Shown: piece by piece, positions 20,977 to 33,469 of the stretch
How positions within the stretch are numbered: the stretch's first letter is position 1
Layout: every line of letters starts with the position of its first letter
DNA from: Euborellia annulipes
Lineage: Eukaryota > Arthropoda > Insecta > Dermaptera > Anisolabididae
Length of the DNA: 64,000 nt
Reading direction: 5' to 3'
Assembly (NCBI GenBank): GCA_023213315.1
Contig: JAKCPI010002660.1
Coordinates: forward strand, 32,865-96,864
Position numbers and translations under genes: made by a program
Notes under the pieces: model-generated
Database searches by the model: none
Told to the model about the DNA's origin: nothing
The model's input: only the letters and a program-made list of their open reading frames with translations

Positions 20977-21281
20977 CCTCTAGTAAATTAAAATATGTAG
21001 GATGAAAAAGTATGTGAATTGTACAGTTGGCAAATTGACTAAATTTAGTTGGCATTTTTGGCCTCCCCCCCCCCCCCACCCCTGAAAAATCTCATCGCTA
21101 CGCCCCTAATCCAGATATATTAGGCGGGTTTCGATTATGAAATTTCTCATCTTATACAATTATTCTTTCTTCATAAGGTGATTTCTTAATTTTTCTTCGA
21201 AAATAGTATTAAATGAAGTCATAATGCATAATGAAAGTTAATTAAAATTGTTGTTATGAGTCTGTTGGTTTTCATTAAAAT

Positions 21282-21333
<52 letters not shown>

Positions 21334-21734
21334 AAAAAAAAATTTATGAATTAAATACCAGAATTATGAATAAACGTGGTGAAAAAAGGTCAAAAGTTCA
21401 TTAGGAGTCGACATCCCTTTGACATTTAGCGCAACGCTCCACTCGAAACATGTGGAAACAAATCAAATGCCTATGTAATATTAAATGTAAAGTGCACGGA
21501 GGCCTCTATTGATTTTCTAGCTCTTATTTTAATTTAATTATTAATTAATTATAAAAAAAAATCAATTCACTCTATTAAAAAAATCGTGGACTAATTGATA
21601 TAAAATATAATTTCTGAGATGAAATTTTAATTTCAACCTAATTAAATTGATTATTTATGAAATTTCGTTATTCCCTTTTTAATCTCATTTATTTTTCAAT
21701 TTTTATTCTTTCTTGTTTATGTAACAAATTTATA

Positions 21735-22196
21735 TTTTAATGTAGAGAGAGAGATATAGAATTGCATTCATGCCATAAATTCGATGTCGAGATATTGATG
21801 GAAATCACGTTTTGAGGCCCCCTGAGCTAAAAAAAAAGTGGGATCCTCAAACTAGTGAGTTCAAAAAAGCATGAAGGAAATGAGCCACGAGGTTGAAATT
21901 TTATATTTAAGATAAATACCCCCCTGTCACGGGAAAATATATATCTACTAGTACTTTATTGCAGGTCCGGATCTAGGAGGGGGGGGCAGTGGGTGGGTGT
22001 GCCCCGGGCGGCAGATATCAGGAGGCGGCAATTAAAGAAAGATTTACTAAAAAAAAAAAAAGGTAAAAATGATATGAATTTTGTATAGAAAATTTTAAGG
22101 AGGGGGCGGCAAATTAAATTTTGTCCCCCCCTAAAAAATCTTCTAGTTCCGGCCCTGCTTTATTGATTTTTAGCTAAAATATTTTTGAGTAGGCCT

Positions 22197-22227
<31 letters not shown>

Positions 22228-22395
22228 GATTTTCTCAAAATTTGCTCTTAAGATTTTGATTAAAATTAATATTAATTTTTAATTATTTTTTAGATGCTCC
22301 TTAAAATTTCATTTTGTCTCCATCAGAAGACAACTTTCGATTATCAAAAGTAACATAAAGTTGCGTGACAGCCACATCAGATTTTTTCAATTTGG
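21735..22395 (-). repeat. degraded HPR copy split by a hAT MITE
   Basis: On the minus strand this follows the HPR body in order (GAGAAAATCG, the ACTAGTAC block, AATTTCAACCT, CGACATCGAAT) but is diverged and lacks parts. It is interrupted at 21962-22157. Confidence 0.6.
21962..22157. mobile_element. hAT-type MITE, 196 bp
   Basis: Ends CAGGTCCGGATCTAGGAG and CTTCTAGTTCCGGCCCTG. The duplication CTTTATTG lies at 21954-21961 and 22158-22165. It belongs to the same family as 57265-57445, which is in the opposite orientation. Confidence 0.92.
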
Positions 22396-22486
22396 TTAAA
22401 TATTTTTGAGATTTATATATTTTAAACAGATATTAGTATTCAAAACATCTGGATTTTTTTCCGACTTGGACTAACAAGTAAGTCAA

Positions 22487-22720
22487 GCCCACGGGCTTGG
22501 TGTATGGGTTAGCGTGCTAATCTTCTAAACCGAGAGTCGCGGGTTCGGGCCCCAGGCAGTCCGATTATTTTATTTAGATACCAAATGGCTTAAATAAAAA
22601 TGCCTGGACCCCAAAAATATATATAATATATATAAAATACGAGTATCGTTAAAAAGTCTTAATGGTCCAAGTTGCCGAAAAGACTGTGTGAATGTGAGCG
22701 TGACATTTTTAATTGAATAT
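22487..22720 (+). repeat. SINE-A, tRNA-derived
   Basis: The tRNA-like head has a GGTGTATGGGTTAGCG box A region and box B CGGGTTCGGGCCCC. The body has GGCAGTCCGAT, CCAAATGGCTTAAATA and ATGCCTGGACCCC. The tail has AAGTTGCCGAAAAGACTGTG. It defines a family with seven copies here. Confidence 0.75.
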
Positions 22721-22889
22721 AAAATAAATAATCAAATATTCCTTTTACTTAATTAATAAATAATTATATCACCCATCAATAAACGATTTGCTCTCTAATA
22801 AAGAAAGCTAAGAAAGTCCTGTCCCCACATTTATCCCCCCACCAACAATGAATTTAAATATTTAAATCTTATGACTATTAAAAGAGAAT

Positions 22890-23222
22890 CAAAATCAAAA
22901 TTATGGAAAAATCCATGTGGACGAATTTATAGAAATAAAAAGAAGCACGGATGAATTGAAAAGCAAAGGAAAGGTCCGGCCTGGGATGCTGCCCCTGACT
23001 CAAGAGAAGAGCAGTTGGGTGCGGCGACGACGAGCGTCGGGACCTCTCATCCCCCATTTACGCATCGATCCGCAGCATCCATTCACAAAAGCAACGGAGC
23101 TTTGGGCGTCGGCTCCTCAACCCTCTTTGGCGGCAACTTTCCCCACCTTTCTCCTCCCACCATCATGAAATTTGAACATCGAAAACAACATTGGATGGAA
23201 ATACTCTATAACATGCTAGTCT
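22890..23222 (+). other. GC-richer stretch of unknown function
   Basis: Two overlapping plus-strand frames (83 and 69 codons) cross a GC-rich block at 22970-23165. Neither has recognisable domains or splice signals. A regulatory island or remnant exon is possible. Confidence 0.25.
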
Positions 23223-23815
23223 AAAATGACCCCGAGGAAACTATACTAACAAGATTTAAATATTGTAAAATTTTAAAAACAAAAATTAGATGTTTGAATA
23301 CAAAATGCAAAATTAAAATAAGAATAAAGACAAGAGTTTTTCGTGGCTTTCTTTTTATGCATTACTAGGACATGAGGCAACAATCAGCTCTGTTGAAGTA
23401 ATAAATATTTCATTTGAAAAAACAAAATAAATTATATTACTTCCTACGCCCTGGGATAGTGCTGGGCTGGCCCACCGGGATGCCGAGAATATCCCGTTGG
23501 GCCCTCAAATATATTTAAGGTTTTTATTTCACTAGGTACTTAATTTTGTTGCAATTATTCAAAAAATTATTTTTAAGCACCTTGCGGTAGGGTTAATTGG
23601 CAGAAAACGTCACGTAACAAAAAGCAGCAGTCTAAAAACAGGGATGTATGGTAGAAAATTTCAATAATTTTTTTCGCGAGGTTGAGCGTCCTTGCGCTAT
23701 TTTTTGGGAGGCTCAAGGACGTCGATAGCTCGAAGAGCAAGGGATGGGGCGAGCACCTCACCTCCACCATCTCCAATAAGTACATTAGCCCTTAGGACAG
23801 TTTCTTCGTAGGAGA

Positions 23816-24048
23816 CAGTGGCGTCATTGGGGGGAGGGGGCAGGGGCATTTGCACCTCTCCCCAATTATGCAATTTTATATTATTCTAAATAAAATATTT
23901 CAAAATATATCTACGGATATATAAACTGTACAAAATTAAACAATCAATTAAAATAAATATCTTTTAGCCAAATTTAAGTACTTATTTGTAAGTAATTTAT
24001 AAGAAAAAAAGTTCCCCCCCCCCAAGAAAAAGTTGATATGACGGCACT
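23816..24048. mobile_element. hAT-type MITE, 233 bp
   Basis: Ends CAGTGGCGTCATTG and CATATGACGGCACTG-like inverted repeats. The flanks GTAGGAGA and ATAGGAGT share the six central bases, a decayed 8-bp duplication. Confidence 0.7.
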
Positions 24049-24164
24049 GATAGGAGTACAGACGCTCGCTTCCCGCCCTGGGTCACAAAAATTCAAGTTA
24101 GTTAATTTGAAAAATTATGGCATTGAAAAATGATGACACTATGAAGTTTATTCGATGGAATATT

Positions 24165-24290
24165 GCGAATAATTATTTGGTATCCAAATGGCTTAAATAA
24201 AATCATCGGACTGCCTGGGGTCCAAACCCGCGACGTTCGGTATAGAAGGTAGGCACGCTTCCAACTACGCCAAGCCCGAGGGCGTTTCTG
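24165..24290 (-). repeat. SINE-A head and body fragment
   Basis: Minus-strand copy with the tRNA-like head (CGTTCGGTATAGAAGG on the plus strand), GGACTGCCTGGGGTCC and CCAAATGGCTTAAAT. The tail beyond is missing. Confidence 0.7.
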
Positions 24291-24689
24291 AGGATGATTA
24301 TTTAGAGGTTGAAACTGACGAAAAAATTGCACATTGATAATCGTTTAAAATAGGATGATTCATCATAATATGACAAAAAAATTGAAAATTTCAAAATTTT
24401 TGAAAAAACTTTTTTGGTAGCCTACTACTTTCAGGTTTACTCCAAAAGTTGAAAGAAATCTACAATCTTAGTTTAAGGAGTATATACCAAATTTCATCGA
24501 TCTGGCTGCTCTGGTTTTTAAGCAATCGTGTTCACACACACACCCCGACATATTTCCAAAAGATTATACGAGAAAGTTTTGGGGAAGTCATTCCCGATTG
24601 ATTTAATATTGAAATCGTAATTTTTATTTTATTTATCAATGTTTTTTTTTTTCGGATCAGATTATATACGTAAACCCGGGAGACACCGG

Positions 24690-24930
24690 TATTTACAGAT
24701 AGTGATAGTGATAAAGCGAGGAAGAGTCATAGAGAGGGGGATAGTCGGAGAGGGAGAGGGAGAGTGCCGGTGTCTGCTTTCATGAATGGCGCCAGCTGGC
24801 GTTGGTATCGATCTGCGCCCGCGGCGACTCGGCGCCGACCTTCACCCTTGACCCTCCTTCATCCCTCCTGCCCTCGCCCTTAGGTTCTGAAGGCCTTATG
24901 ACACGCTTTCCACACTGGTCCATTCAGGGT
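24690..24930. promoter_or_regulatory. GC-rich, CpG-rich island
   Basis: A purine-rich run leads into GGCGCCAGCTGGCG, GCGCCCGCGGCGAC and CGGCGCCGACC. The high local GC and CpG stand out from the surroundings. It may be a promoter or enhancer; no transcript start or gene is visible. Confidence 0.3.
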
Positions 24931-24959
24931 CCTATCTCACTACTCATCTCTAATTTCTA

Positions 24960-25790
24960 GTAAAAATTTTTCTGGCTTTCGCGACATAATCTGTCTGTGT
25001 GAATCTATATCCAATTTTAAGCATGAAGGAATTGAACTAGGTGGTTGAAATTTTATATATAAGTTAGACGCCCCCCTGGAGCGTGAAAATAAGCTTTTAA
25101 ACAAATTCGGCCAAAGAGTACTAGTACTTTACTGATGGACTTTTTTTTAGTTTTTTTCGATTTTCTCAAAATTTACTACAACTTGAGGCATGGGCGTACC
25201 CAGGAGCAAATCTAGGGGGGGGGGCATGGTCAGATCATGGTCGTCCAGGGGGGGCAGATCATGGTCGTCCAGATTGTGACATAGCTATTTTTTATATAGA
25301 GGGGTAAAGCGTTCGAATTAAAGGCCTAAAAACCCTCGAGTCCTAACAAAAAGAATCATTCCCCGTCGCCAACCACCAATTTTGTTTCGTTTCATCACTT
25401 TATAAACATTCAATTTTTTTTTTTGTTGCTTCTAGGGGGGGGGCAGCTGCCCTCCCCTGCCCCTCGCTGGGTACGCCCATGACTTGAGGTAAGATAGTTG
25501 AAGAAAGCGAACAGATTTTTATTTTTCAGAATATTTATTTAATCTAATGTTCTCATTTTGCTATTGAAATCTTCTGAAGACCACTTTACTCTTATACTTC
25601 ATAGGAAAGATTTCTCCCATGTTTATAAATTTTATATTTTGTAAAGCTTACTGTACTCTCGGAAACTAAATATATTCCGACACAAAAAAAATCTGGAGTG
25701 ACAAACTCAGAACACTAATTTCGATTACCGAAGAATAAGAGAAAGAAATGTGCTGTGAGACTAGCCTCACCAGATTTTTTAAATATATAT
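24960..25790 (-). repeat. HPR copy, diverged, split by a hAT MITE
   Basis: It follows the HPR order on the minus strand, from the head palindrome (25685-25785) through the body to the tail near 24960. The hAT MITE at 25189-25481 splits it, and it has many substitutions. Confidence 0.7.
25189..25481. mobile_element. hAT-type MITE, 293 bp
   Basis: Ends CATGGGCGTACCCAG and CTGGGTACGCCCATG are perfect inverted repeats. The duplication ACTTGAGG lies at 25181-25188 and 25482-25489. The terminal CATGGGCG is shared with 51930-53759. Confidence 0.92.
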
Positions 25791-26234
25791 TGAAATGATA
25801 ATAAAGATCATGTAAAAAAAGTATGCAGCCCTTTGACTAAAATTAGTAATCCAATAAACTGAAATAACCGGGTGTCGCAAGTGGGTTAGTAAAGCATTTT
25901 CATCTTTCAAGCTTCAGCAGTGACTATTTTTTCTATCCAAGTTTTAGATAATAAATATTAATTATAAGTTTTAAATATATTAACAATTCAAAGGCAGAAG
26001 AGACCGAAAGAAAAAGGAAGTGGTTCTTAGCTCAGGTAACGCGTCCACAAATTCAAATTCAATTGAATGATCTTCTAAATCAATGATATTTACCATCCAG
26101 TTTTGAAATTACTTTCCATATTTTATAGGTCATTTAATTAATGGAATATTTTAAATTAAAATATTCTATTTAGAATGTCAGTATTATCTAAAGAATAGCC
26201 CAAAATATATCTATCTTTGATCGAACGCGCGGCG

Positions 26235-26278
26235 TGACGTCAGAGCGTCTCTGACGTCATGTGGCGTTGCTTGGCGAC
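26235..26278. promoter_or_regulatory. CRE-CRE-X-box regulatory module
   Basis: Two full CREB/ATF sites TGACGTCA (26235-26242 and 26252-26259) are followed by GTTGCTTGGCGAC (26266-26278), close to an RFX X-box. The surrounding 100 bp is CpG-rich. A similar module is at 35335-35376. A promoter, possibly of an unannotated transcript, is the likeliest role. Confidence 0.5.
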
Positions 26279-26363
26279 GGGACGTCTTCCTGGCGTCCTA
26301 AGCGACGCTGGTTTACGTCCAGGTGGTGACTTCCCCGGAAGGGATAACAATTCAAGTGGTAAT

Positions 26364-27038
26364 TTTTTACTTTCTCTTACCTCTATATATATGTTAATAT
26401 ATAGAGAGAGAAAGTATTGGATTCATGTCAAAAATTCGATGTCGAGATTTTGATGGATCTTCACGTTTTGAGGTCACTGAATCCAAAAAAGTGGTTTTCG
26501 CAACATGGTCTGTCTGCCTGTGTGTGTGTGTGTGTCTGTGAACAAAATATCTCAAGAAGAGAAAGAGCTAGGAGGTTGAAATTTTATATTTAAGTTAGGC
26601 ACCCCCATGGGACGTGACACGAAGCTTTTGAACAAAATCGACCAAAGAGTACTAGTACTTTACTGAAGCACTTTTTCAGTTTTTTTTTTCGATTTTCTCT
26701 AAATTTGCTACAACGATTTTTTTTTAAATTCAAAAATCAATTATTTTTTAGATTCTCAATAAAATGTATATTCTCATTTTGTGATTGAAATCTTCTGAAG
26801 ACCACTTTACTCTTGTACTCCATAGAAAAGATAAGAGAAATGGTTGCCATGGTAACAAAATATAAATATTTCCCCATAGTTATAAATTTTACATCTTGAA
26901 AATCGAATGTACTGTACTGTCGGAAACTAAATACATGTCGACACAAAAAATCTGGTGTGACAAGCACAGTACACAACTTTCGATTACCGAAGGTAAGAGA
27001 AAGTTGTGTGCTGTGCGCCAGTCACACCAGATTTTTTA
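26364..27038 (-). repeat. HPR full copy 1
   Basis: A complete minus-strand copy. The head palindrome begins AAAAAATCTGGTGTGAC. The body has the X-box GTTACCATGGCAAC (26843-26856), a (CA)n/(GACA) microsatellite, and the tail hairpin made of CTTTCTCTCTCTATA and its partner. It carries the conserved 79-codon frame (26737-26976, starting MCTVLVTPDFLCRHVF). It lies next to the CRE module. Confidence 0.85.
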
Positions 27039-27164
27039 AAAAGAACTTGAGAGAAACATAATATTTTTTTCCCTTTTTCTGAATTGAGAGATTATTTGTA
27101 TGGTAGAGTGGGTGAGATAATAGCTCCCCTCAAAAGGGTCAATTCGTATTGGAACGGTAACCTT

Positions 27165-27305
27165 ACAACGGTTCCCAAACTTTTTTGATGTGCGGCCCAC
27201 TTTTTCCGTAAAAAAAAAAACGCTGAGGCCCAGTGTATACTAGGGTATACTGGGTATAAATATGTGAGTGAATGTGTAAGTAAAATGGGTTGGTACAAAA
27301 TCACT
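27165..27305. repeat. hAT-like remnant shared with 31800-31945
   Basis: ACGGTTCCCAA, TTTTTTGATGTGCGGCC and the following ~110 bp occur in both places in the same order. GGTTCCCAA followed by GTGCGGCCC resembles the ends of certain hAT MITEs. The matching right end was not found here. Confidence 0.45.
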
Positions 27306-27347
27306 TAAAAAAAAAAATGATTTTATTGCATTTACTTTTAGTCAGGG

Positions 27348-27825
27348 AGCCCAGGCCCATTTTTACAAGTTATTACTATCAAACTAATTTTCCGTGAGTA
27401 GCTTCATTTTGATGAGACGACCAACATTTTCTCTTACAACAATTCTTGATTGTGGTATATAACAGGAGTAGCAGGGATATAATATTTCAATTTGACGATT
27501 CTCAAAAATTTATTATTTATTTATTTATATCATTTTCGAAGTGGGGGACTCTGATCAAACCATATATTTTGTCGGTCAAATATTTTTTTTTAATTAATGT
27601 TAATAATTTTCTTAAGATTTAATGAAAATGAAATTTGATTTAAATTTCAAAAATTTATTATTATTTATGGGTTTTTAGTCAAATTGAAATATTATATTCC
27701 TGCTACTCTTGTTAGTTACAACAATCAAGAATTGTTGTGAGAGAAAAAGTTAGTCGTCTCATCAAAATCAAGCAACTCACGGAAAATTAGCTTGATAGTA
27801 ATAACTTGTAAAAATGGGCCTGGGA
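27348..27825. repeat. fold-back, about 170-bp arms
   Basis: Arms 27348-27518 and 27650-27825 are inverted copies (CCCATTTTTACAAGTTATTA on the left). The loop is about 130 bp and AT-rich. There is no protein and no clear target duplication. Confidence 0.75.
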
Positions 27826-27829
27826 CCGT

Positions 27830-29730
27830 GGACTATTTGTATTAAGAACAAAAAGCAATCTTAAAAACTTTGGGTCAGGTTTGAAAAAAGTCAATGCTTT
27901 TTTGACCTTGTTTTATGCTTACAATATTTGGATGAAAACTGGATAGTTTTAGCCTTAAATCGCACTAATCCTTCAGTACAATATTTTTCAAGAAAACTAA
28001 AGTTAAAAAGCTCATTTATTTTTATTATTATAAGAACAGAGTGGAAAAAAGTTTCTTATTTTCGGAAAAAAAGTCGCCTTAAAAGTCTATTTATTCTTTT
28101 TTAGCCAAATAGTCATTAAAAAGTCTGTTTTTGGCAAAAAAGTCTCTTAAAAAGTTGCTACCAAGTTTAAGAATTAATAATTGGAAAAAGTAAAAGAAAT
28201 ACAGCCTTGAAGCACTGTACAATTTCTTTTGATAACTCGGACACCTTGTATATAATTTTAATAATTTAAATAATAATCGAGACCTATTCATTTGAATAAG
28301 ATATTGATATTTATGAATAGCTCAATTCGAATTTGACTAAACACTAAACTATTCACATATTTATTAAATATAATGTTATATAATTCGATTGAAAAATACG
28401 ATTGACAAATAAATACGAAATGAAAAAGAAATATGGACAGATTTATGCTGAGGAACTTTGACAGATGAAACAAATTATTCTATCCCTATTCGTTCTATTA
28501 ATTATATATTATTTGAGGTAATTTTAAGCAATGAAAGATTCTAAAAAATGAATTTCCAGTTTTTGCCATATAAACAGTGCTTAACTTTAAGTGGGCCGCA
28601 AAAAAAGAGTTTATAAATAAATATAAATAAAGTATATTATAATTTTATATGCTGGTTTCGTTTCTAATTCAGATTTCTATTTTATTTTTACTTTGCGTCG
28701 GATATATTGACTGGGCCGCAAAAATGTTCATCTCGGGCTGCGAGTTTTACACTCCTGTCCTAAAGTATACATATAAAATTTTCCCCTATTGCAAAAAATT
28801 TCTCTAGGACAACAAAAACATCAATCAGTGAGATGAATTCAGAGAAAATCTTTAAAAAAAGATCCAAGATACTATTTCGAGACGGCTATAGTGAGCCGTA
28901 CATACTGACAAGAGCCTTACCACTTTTCGTTTTTTTGACTTTCCTAACAAACTATAAAGACTTGAAATGAGCGAAAAATTCCTTTGGGCCACAGGTGTCT
29001 TGCGACGTGCAAGTTTAATACCAGAAAAATCTAAGAATTGAAAGTGGAAATTGGATAAGATGAAATGAGGATGAATTGATTTTTGGCGAAAACCAATGAA
29101 AAAAAAATAGTCAATTTTGCTTTATAAATATGGGATGCCGAAAAGAACTGTAACCCGATTTCCTATAACTTCTACTTCAATATTTATTTTTAACACTTCT
29201 AGTAGTTAACTAATTACTAATCCACCCCAACCATTTACATAAATAAATTTTGTTCTAATCAGATAAATTTTAATTAATTAACTTAATTCTTTGAAATTAT
29301 ATCCAGAAGGAAGGGGTTGAGTTCTCCGAAAACTGATCTTATCTTTGACGGAATTTACCTGTGAACAATACAAAAATCAATGCCCCCCCTCTTTCAGTTA
29401 TCTCTATATCTCTCCCTGGATGACGTGGTTTGTGACGTTAGGCAGATAGTGTTGCAATATGCATATCGGGAAAACGTCACGCGAATTCTGTGACGTCAAA
29501 AGGATTCGATCCACATGCAAAGGGGTAAAAATAGATCCATATTAAAGACACGAAACAAAAGGAACGGAATTCCTTTTTTGTTTTTAAATTTAATAGGGAA
29601 AATTAAAAAAAAAAAATAAAAATGTGAATTTGGTTGTCTATGAATCAGGGGTTCCGAATTCTGTTCAATTTGAAGGGAGAAAAAACAATAGTTTAGTTTA
29701 ATAGATACTTTATGTGTTTCAAGGGCAGGT
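27830..29730. other. AT-rich stretch with no clear feature
   Basis: Open frames on the minus strand around 28091-28473 are Phe/Leu/Ile-rich and look like AT-rich chance frames. A single CRE-like GTGACGTCA occurs near 29491. No exon or RNA was recognised. Confidence 0.5.
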
Positions 29731-29734
29731 CCAG

Positions 29735-29840
29735 AGGAGCTTTTCGGGTGTGACTGGTCACACAGTATACAACTTTATCTTGATTTCGGTAATTTAAAGT
29801 TGCATTCTGATAGTATTTACGAGATTATTTGTGTCGAAAT
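29735..29840. repeat. degraded HPR head
   Basis: GGTGTGACTGGTCACACAG and CGGTAATTTAAAGTTG recall the HPR head palindrome, with indels. Confidence 0.4.
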
Positions 29841-29875
29841 TTATCGCACACCCCTACAGACCCGGACCCACTTTT

Positions 29876-30122
29876 TTAACACATACTTTTTTTCTCATTC
29901 ACACACTCATACACACAGTCTTTTCGGCAACTTAGGCCATTTAAGACTTTTACGATATCCTTATAGAGATTAATATACATATTAGGGGTCCAGGCATTCT
30001 TATTTAAGCCATCTGGTATCCAAATGGCTTAAATAAAATCATCGGACTGCCTGGGGTCCGAACCCGCGACTTTTGGTATACGAGGTTAGTACGCTAACCT
30101 CTACACCAAACCCCGAGGGCTT
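29876..30122 (-). repeat. SINE-A, tRNA-derived, near full length
   Basis: Minus strand. The tail (TTTTCGGCAACTTAGGCC on plus) lies left, then the body and then the tRNA-like head ending near 30120 (CTCTACACCAAACCCCGAGG on plus). The target duplication was not identified. Confidence 0.75.
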
Positions 30123-30473
30123 GTAGGTATTAATTATTAGAAAAAATAAAATTTAATTTCCAAGACAAATATTTTTCTCAAATCTCGGGGGGGGGGGTAA
30201 TTACTCCTTTACCACCCTTGATGTATTTATAACAACTTAAAAATTGTCTTTTTTAAAAATCTTTACTTTATTTTTCATCTTAAAATTCGAGATGAAAGTT
30301 CATTATTATTAATTTATTTCATTTTTTTTTTTATGTATTTATTTTCAGAATAAATAGAATACAATAAAATAAATTAATTAGGGCTACAGAGAAATCTCTC
30401 TAAAACAGCCCTGATTGACAAAAAGTTTATATAGAAGTACAGTTTAGAGATAAAAATAAAATCTTAGAGGGGC

Positions 30474-30690
30474 GTATATAGAAATTTTTTTCGGGGGGGG
30501 GGGGCTGAACTCAAAAATTTTTTTGAGAAACTACATTTTTTTCACACGAAATTTTTTGCGGAACATTTTTTTCTTTTGCGGAACCAAAGTTTTCCATCCT
30601 GCGGAAAAATTTGTTGCGCTGATGTCTGTATATCCCTATATGTATGTGTTTGGGAAATTTCGGGGGGCCTGGGCCCGAATAGAGAATAAG
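30474..30690. mobile_element. hAT-like remnant related to 20636-20976
   Basis: AGGGGCGTATATAGAAATTT and a G run match the end of the 20.6-kb MITE, followed by related AT-rich and CGGGGGGCC blocks. The right terminus is decayed. Confidence 0.5.
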
Positions 30691-30799
30691 ATGTTTTTAT
30701 ATTCTCTGTGCTAGAGTAAAAATAAATCTATATTATTTAAGTTTATATTGAATAAGTCCATCAGCGATATAATTTTAATGAATTAAAAAAAACGGCGAA

Positions 30800-31060
30800 T
30801 TGAGGGTTGGGATATCACTTGACAAGCGGCAGACAGAAGAAGAGAGCTCCTTGGAGGCAACCGATCGATTCTCAGGCGCCCTTAAGTTAAGTTCAGAGTT
30901 CAGATCCACGTTGGCGTTGGCTAGCAACCAGCAGGGCTACATCTCATCTTTCTTCATTCACAGACACGTTTTTACCCGCCATCATTCACTCATAAACATC
31001 ACTTTTATACCTACTGGAATTATGCAAAGTAACATTTCTATCTTTGATTGTTAGAGTATT
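30800..31060 (+). promoter_or_regulatory. moderately GC-rich block with X-box-like half-sites
   Basis: CGTTGGCGTTGGCTAGCAACC near 30911-30931 contains a GTTGGC...GCAACC inverted pair resembling an RFX site, and GAGGCAACC lies upstream. An 84-codon frame covers it without recognisable domains. Confidence 0.25.
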
Positions 31061-31289
31061 GAATAAGATTATTATGTTAATACAGATGTACGTAAAGAAA
31101 AATATCAGGTGTTTTATTGTAAAAATTGCATCGTGATAAGAGGCAAATTTTTTTTTTATTATAGCCTAATAAATAATATTGAAAGATTTATAAATTTAAA
31201 TATTATTGATTAGTAGTAGCCTATGCCTTTTAAAGGGAAATTTCGCAAATCATTGTGGAAATGGAAATTTGGAGCATATGAAAATGATT

Positions 31290-31495
31290 TTTACAATGAA
31301 TGAATATGTTAAATGAAGGGAGGGATGAAAGCGAGTCCACCTGGGACGTATGAAGGCCAGCGGGATCGATCCCGGGCCTCTCGGACGAGTTCACGCCAGT
31401 TCAAGGGCAAAGGGCAGCTGCACTCGCATGCATTCCAGCGCAAGAGACAGAGAGACACCTCTCTCTCTCTCTCTCTCTCTCTACCTATCTACATT
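31290..31495. other. GC-rich block and (CT)n microsatellite
   Basis: GC-rich sequence with GGGATCGATCCCGGG is followed by a (CT)n tract near 31463-31481 and (TA)n near 31495-31514. No coding case can be made. Confidence 0.5.
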
Positions 31496-32169
31496 ATATA
31501 TATATATATATATATGTGTTTATTTGTTTTTCTTTCTCTTTCTCTCTTTTACACCTCGCGTTTCTATTTATAGCTAGATAAAATTATTATTATTGTAATA
31601 ATACGGGCAAAGTATTTAAATCTTAAATTTTTAAAAATACATCCAAATTTTAACAGAGCTGCCGAGAGTTAGGACTGTATAGGTAATTATTATACTCCCA
31701 TTCCAAAAAAAAAATTTGAATTAAAGTTTTTTAAGTCAAGGGTTATAGGCCTATCAGCCATACAGCTTCCTACACCAGAACTTGACTGCATGGCTTATAT
31801 CAACGGTTCCCAACCTTTTTTGATGTGCGGCCTACTTTTTCCGTAAAAAACGCTGAGGCCCAGTGTATAGTAGGGTATACTGGATATAAATGTGTGCGTG
31901 TATGTGTAAGTAAAATGGGTTGGTACAAAATTACTTTGAAAAAAAATCTTATTATTATTCTGGGTGTTGAAGTTGCAATCGGGAAAAGAAAATATAGGAG
32001 GCAGCAAATAAAGAGAGCCTTTCAAAGTCTAAGGAGACGTTTCAGACAAAATTTATTTAGTCCTTCTAGACTGGCTGTATGCAATTGAAGCAAAAAGTTG
32101 TCATTTTTTATTCCCCGAGAGTCTGTGTGTGTACAAGTGATTAGGTAAATGTGAAAGTCTATTCATGTG

Positions 32170-32430
32170 TCTCTAAAAGTGATTCTTCTTCTTCTTCTCT
32201 CTTAGTCTTATCCCCGCAATGAGGGGTCGGTGGAATGGTTTTTTTACGACCGGAAGAAATAAAACAGGCCAGTCCGCAGCATGATTTGAGGGGGGTGAAA
32301 GCGGCGGTTGAAAGTAAGAGAAAGTATAGAAGGAAGGGAAAGACATGTAAAGAATAGGACTGCCAGGCCCAGCTCGGGTAGCTCGTGGTCGCCATCCACG
32401 TACCCACACAAATGTGGGCCCCTGAGCAAT
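32170..32430 (-). repeat. SINE-E-like repeat
   Basis: Inverted relative of 43222-43445, sharing CAGGGGCCCACA, the GGTCGCCATCCACGTACCC block, GGCCTGTT and a GAAGAA-type tail. Several overlapping minus frames here are repeat shadows. Fragments recur at 35160-35210 and 63540-63580. Confidence 0.5.
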
Positions 32431-32449
32431 ATAGAAGTGATTAATCAAA

Positions 32450-33206
32450 AATATTTACAAATCTAAAAATGATATTAAAAATAACGATTCCAATTTTTAG
32501 AAAAATCAATCTAAAGAGAGTGAGTATACTTCCAGAAATATCAAGAGATTTGACATTTATTTTGCGCATGATCGTATATGTATTTGAATGAATGTAGAAT
32601 CGATCCCTAACAATTCTCAATTCTAGGAAGAAACTTTCAGTATAAATAAATCACCTAAGCTGAGAAAGGGGATAATTCCTGGAAGAGCAAACCAAAATAT
32701 TTGAATAGCATTTACAAGGCAAATGTTAAGTCATTATTTCAGCTTAGAGAGAAATGCATGGGGGATTACTTTAAAAAAATAATTTGAATAAATAAAGGAG
32801 TATTTTCATTTTAAATGTTTCATTTAACTTAATTCCAACCAATCAAATTAATATAAAAATATAATATCACAATTATTAAATTTTTCTCAATAATATTGAT
32901 ACACTTATGATTTCCAAAAGAGATCTAAATTTTTACTACATAGGCATCTATTACTCTGTTCAATTTTGTAAAATTAAACTAATTTCACTTTATTAATTGA
33001 TTAAAAACCAAATTTGGGGTTTTATTAGAAGCTTAAGTTTCAAGGTTCCATGAACATCATAAAATTTACTTGGTAATGTACCGGTATGTGACATTGACAT
33101 AGGTTGGGGAGTGAATTGTAAAACTCTCCTTCCGTATTTGTAATTATTTTAAATTTTTAAAGAGCAACAGAATATTTAAAAACATTTAGTCAAAATATGA
33201 TTATAT
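32450..33206. other. AT-rich stretch with no feature seen
   Basis: No exon, RNA or repeat was recognised. Confidence 0.5.
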
Positions 33207-33218
33207 AACATGCAAGGG

Positions 33219-33340
33219 GACCCCGGGCAATCAGCGTGTGGAACGCCCCCCGGTAGCCACCGATACTATGTATTTTCAATATATAAATAAATTGATCACC
33301 CCTAAATGGCCTCTGAAGCCGAAAAGGGTTAAAAAAAAAA
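33219..33340 (+). repeat. SINE-B, 5'-truncated, with 12-bp target duplication
   Basis: The insert begins GACCCCGGGCAATCAGCGTG and ends in a poly-A run after GCCGAAAAGGG. It is flanked by AACATGCAAGGG at 33207-33218 and 33341-33352. Truncation, A tail and a duplicated target point to target-primed reverse transcription by a LINE. Confidence 0.85.
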
Positions 33341-33469
33341 AACATGCAAGGGCGGATACAGTCACACCAGATTACCCCCCCCCTCGAGAAACACCTATGG
33401 ATCCGCTTTTGATAAGATGTATTCTTAGTGTAAAATTAAATAGTCATATGATGAATTGGTCAAAATTAT

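Noticed and set aside
20624..21079. 151-codon minus-strand frame
   Set aside because: It runs across the hAT MITE at 20636-20976 and its C/G runs, giving Gly and Pro strings; no domain or splice signal.
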